Positions 62,203 through 64,000 of a stretch of 64,000 nucleotides of DNA are shown here, in pieces. Below the pieces are notes generated by a model. That model saw only the letters and a program-made list of their open reading frames with translations, did no database searches and was not told the origin of the DNA. The stretch's first letter is position 1; the number at the start of each line of letters is the position of its first letter. The position numbers were made by a program, and so were the translations under genes. The stretch comes from Fulvia fulva (taxonomy: Eukaryota; Ascomycota; Dothideomycetes; Mycosphaerellales; Mycosphaerellaceae): positions 2,046,001 to 2,110,000 of the forward strand of contig NC_063022.1 in assembly GCF_020509005.1 (NCBI RefSeq), read 5' to 3'.

Positions 62203-64000
62203 TATTAAGAATATACAGTCCGTAGGACAAGTATATAGGTATAGGTGTGTTATATGACTAGATCACGTGACTAGGGTTTACTAGCCTATAGGCTAGTAAA
62301 CATCTAGACACCTATACTAATACTAGCGATACTATATATAGATATACGCTATCCTATTAGGTCCTTCTTTGTCGTTTATATAATCCGCCGTCTTCTACTA
62401 CTACGTTACTCGTACCTATTTAATAGGTTATAAGCCCGGGTTAGTAACTCGGTGTTTTACCCTCGATAAAGTCGTATTAGAGTTATTCCTCTTTAGAATA
62501 AAAGGAAGGCAGACTAGAGGCCGTACCCGCCTTATATAGGAAGCTATAGCCGTGCTATAGGTATATATAAGACGTAAAAGAGCCTAGTAAGGCACTATTA
62601 GACTCCGAGTTAGGGAGCCTATACTAATACCTTAGACAAGTAGGCGAGCTTACTAAGAAGAGTCGCTCTCCGGACATCGCGTTCGTATCGACTAACTATT
62701 TATTCTAAGAGAGCCGTAGTGTCTTAAAAACCCCCTCTACTAAGAGAGTTACGCTATAGTGTCTTAGTACTAATACGAGATAGTGTCTTAGAAACACTAT
62801 CCTTATAACCGGCTTTCCTTACTTTCTAGTAGACAGCTATTCTCTCTACTATTAACCTCGCGTTCGGTTCACCTCCTATCGATCTAATCGCGTACGAACG
62901 AATATATCCTTTTACCTAAGGGTAGCTAACCTGTCCCTTAACTTACAAAAAAATAGAGAACGAGACTAGGTTTATAAGAAAGAGAGTAGCACCTGTTCTA
63001 ATAAGAGAGAACCACGAAATATAGTCTAAGCTAATAAGAATACACCTAGTGTTAAAGCAGGTTGACTAGGTCCTCGAAGACATTATTACGGACATTCCCG
63101 CTATAACCCTATCTATAGCGAGACCCTCTACATTATCGGAGTCATCCCTTCCTTTAGATTAAGCGATAAGGAAGGCATCGTACAGACGGCACAGTATAAC
63201 GGCCCTATATAAGATGTATATCTATCTATTCACAGATAACTAAGAGATAATATACGAGATCCGGTATATAAAGGAGTTATAGGAATAGGCTAAAGCTAAA
63301 TATAAGAGAAGACTTCTCGCTACTAGAAGAAGTTTGCTTTAGCAATATACCAATTTCGTAATAATAGAGGACTAGTCAATAGATGACGCCTAGTAGGAGC
63401 TTAGCTCAATTTTAAGGAGGGCTGTTTTGATCTCGCCTTAGTTCTAAGACATCAAGACTAAGGATAGAAAGATCTAGCAACTCTTAGTAGCTCTACTAGA
63501 CTTATTTAGCTCAATTCGCGATACAATTGATGCCTAGGTAAATCTCTTACTATAAGACATTCTTATAATCCTTAGGGAGAAGCAAGAACTAATAATTTAT
63601 TAAGGGACAGCTATATTTACTAAGAAGGGTTTCTAGGGCAAGCTTACGTACTATCTCTACGGTAGTAACCATTTTATAAGCAAGTGCCTACACCTTTCTA
63701 TAGCTTAGTAGGCTATTAGGAACAAGGACAAACTAGCTAGGGTTACCTACCCTACTAAGAGACAACCGTTACTACCTCGTAGGAGGTCATTATTACTAAA
63801 CCTTCGTAATACCCTTAAGGTAATAACAGACCTTATAAAGTAGATAAAGGAGAGCCGTAAGCCAAAGGCCTCCTCTAGTAAGAAGCCTATAAGGGCCTAT
63901 ACGACCTAGGAAGACGTATTAGACTCTAAGATACTATTAGAAGATAATAATGTTAATAAGGTTGCCTATTCTACTATAGAAGCTAAAGGCAAGTACCCCT
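62203..64000 (+). mobile_element. Ty1/copia element (first family), plus strand, runs off the window
   Basis: The LTR 62203-62425 (223 bp; TATTAAGAATATAC to TTTAATA) is the same family as 9036-9269 with small deletions. GGTTATAAGCCCGG right after it is the likely primer-binding site. A leader follows, then gag (from about 62930) with a zinc-knuckle remnant near 63640-63700. 63420-64000 matches the reverse complement of about 12930-13498, so this copy supplies the 5' part missing from the first one. It is RIP-degraded and inserted in the gypsy integrase region. Confidence 0.85.

Overview
The window looks like nuclear DNA of a filamentous ascomycete (Pezizomycotina; the gene set fits a Dothideomycete, which is inference). 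Host genes carry short introns of about 50-70 nt with GT-AG ends. They include typical fungal families: GH18 chitinase, a Ser/Thr-rich chitin-binding wall protein, an SPX-RING protein, sulfite oxidase and an omega-type GST. Most transposons show C-to-T and G-to-A decay at CpA/TpG, the signature of repeat-induced point mutation (RIP). None of the usual prokaryotic features (operons, Shine-Dalgarno sites, CRISPR) was seen.

Layout. 1-8676 is a gene region: a Ras-type GTPase (1732-2538), a hAT-type insertion with perfect 8-bp target duplication (3588-4417), a secreted chitinase (5047-6439) and a small NTF2/SnoaL-like protein (7309-7865). 8677-31953 is a nested transposon island bounded by 34-bp inverted repeats next to TA. 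It holds a RIP-damaged Ty1/copia element, an old damaged Ty3/gypsy copy split by a young intact copy of the same family (13995-21216), a solo copia LTR, two Tad-like LINE copies, a 767-bp mini LTR element and a gag-only LTR element with an antisense zinc-type frame. 31954-53690 is a second gene region: a decayed paralogue of the NTF2-like gene, a 937-aa chitin-binding wall protein, tRNA-Ala(CGC), TGS1, mitochondrial sulfite oxidase, a secreted cysteine-containing protein, two damaged copies of a 2EXR-type family, divergent TAF5 and MED11, an unknown gene, a GST and an SPX-RING ligase. 53690-64000 is a second RIP-damaged island: copia with a nested Fot1/pogo element, a gypsy element of another family, then a further copia that runs off the window.

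The most interesting material is in the LTR elements. The young gypsy chromovirus has identical LTRs, a 5-bp target duplication, intact gag and pol, a GGGAAAT slippery site followed after 5 nt by an 8-bp GC-rich stem, and a C-terminal chromodomain. Three LTR families share one layout: a TATA box, then 39-40 nt downstream an 8-9 nt word whose reverse complement lies 2-3 nt after the LTR. The words differ between families but the complementarity is kept, which argues for Tf1-like self-primed reverse transcription.

How the genes relate: TAF5 (TFIID/SAGA) and MED11 (Mediator) share a 218-bp divergent promoter. TGS1 and sulfite oxidase are convergent. The remaining genes look like independent housekeeping or surface genes; no secondary-metabolite cluster is visible.
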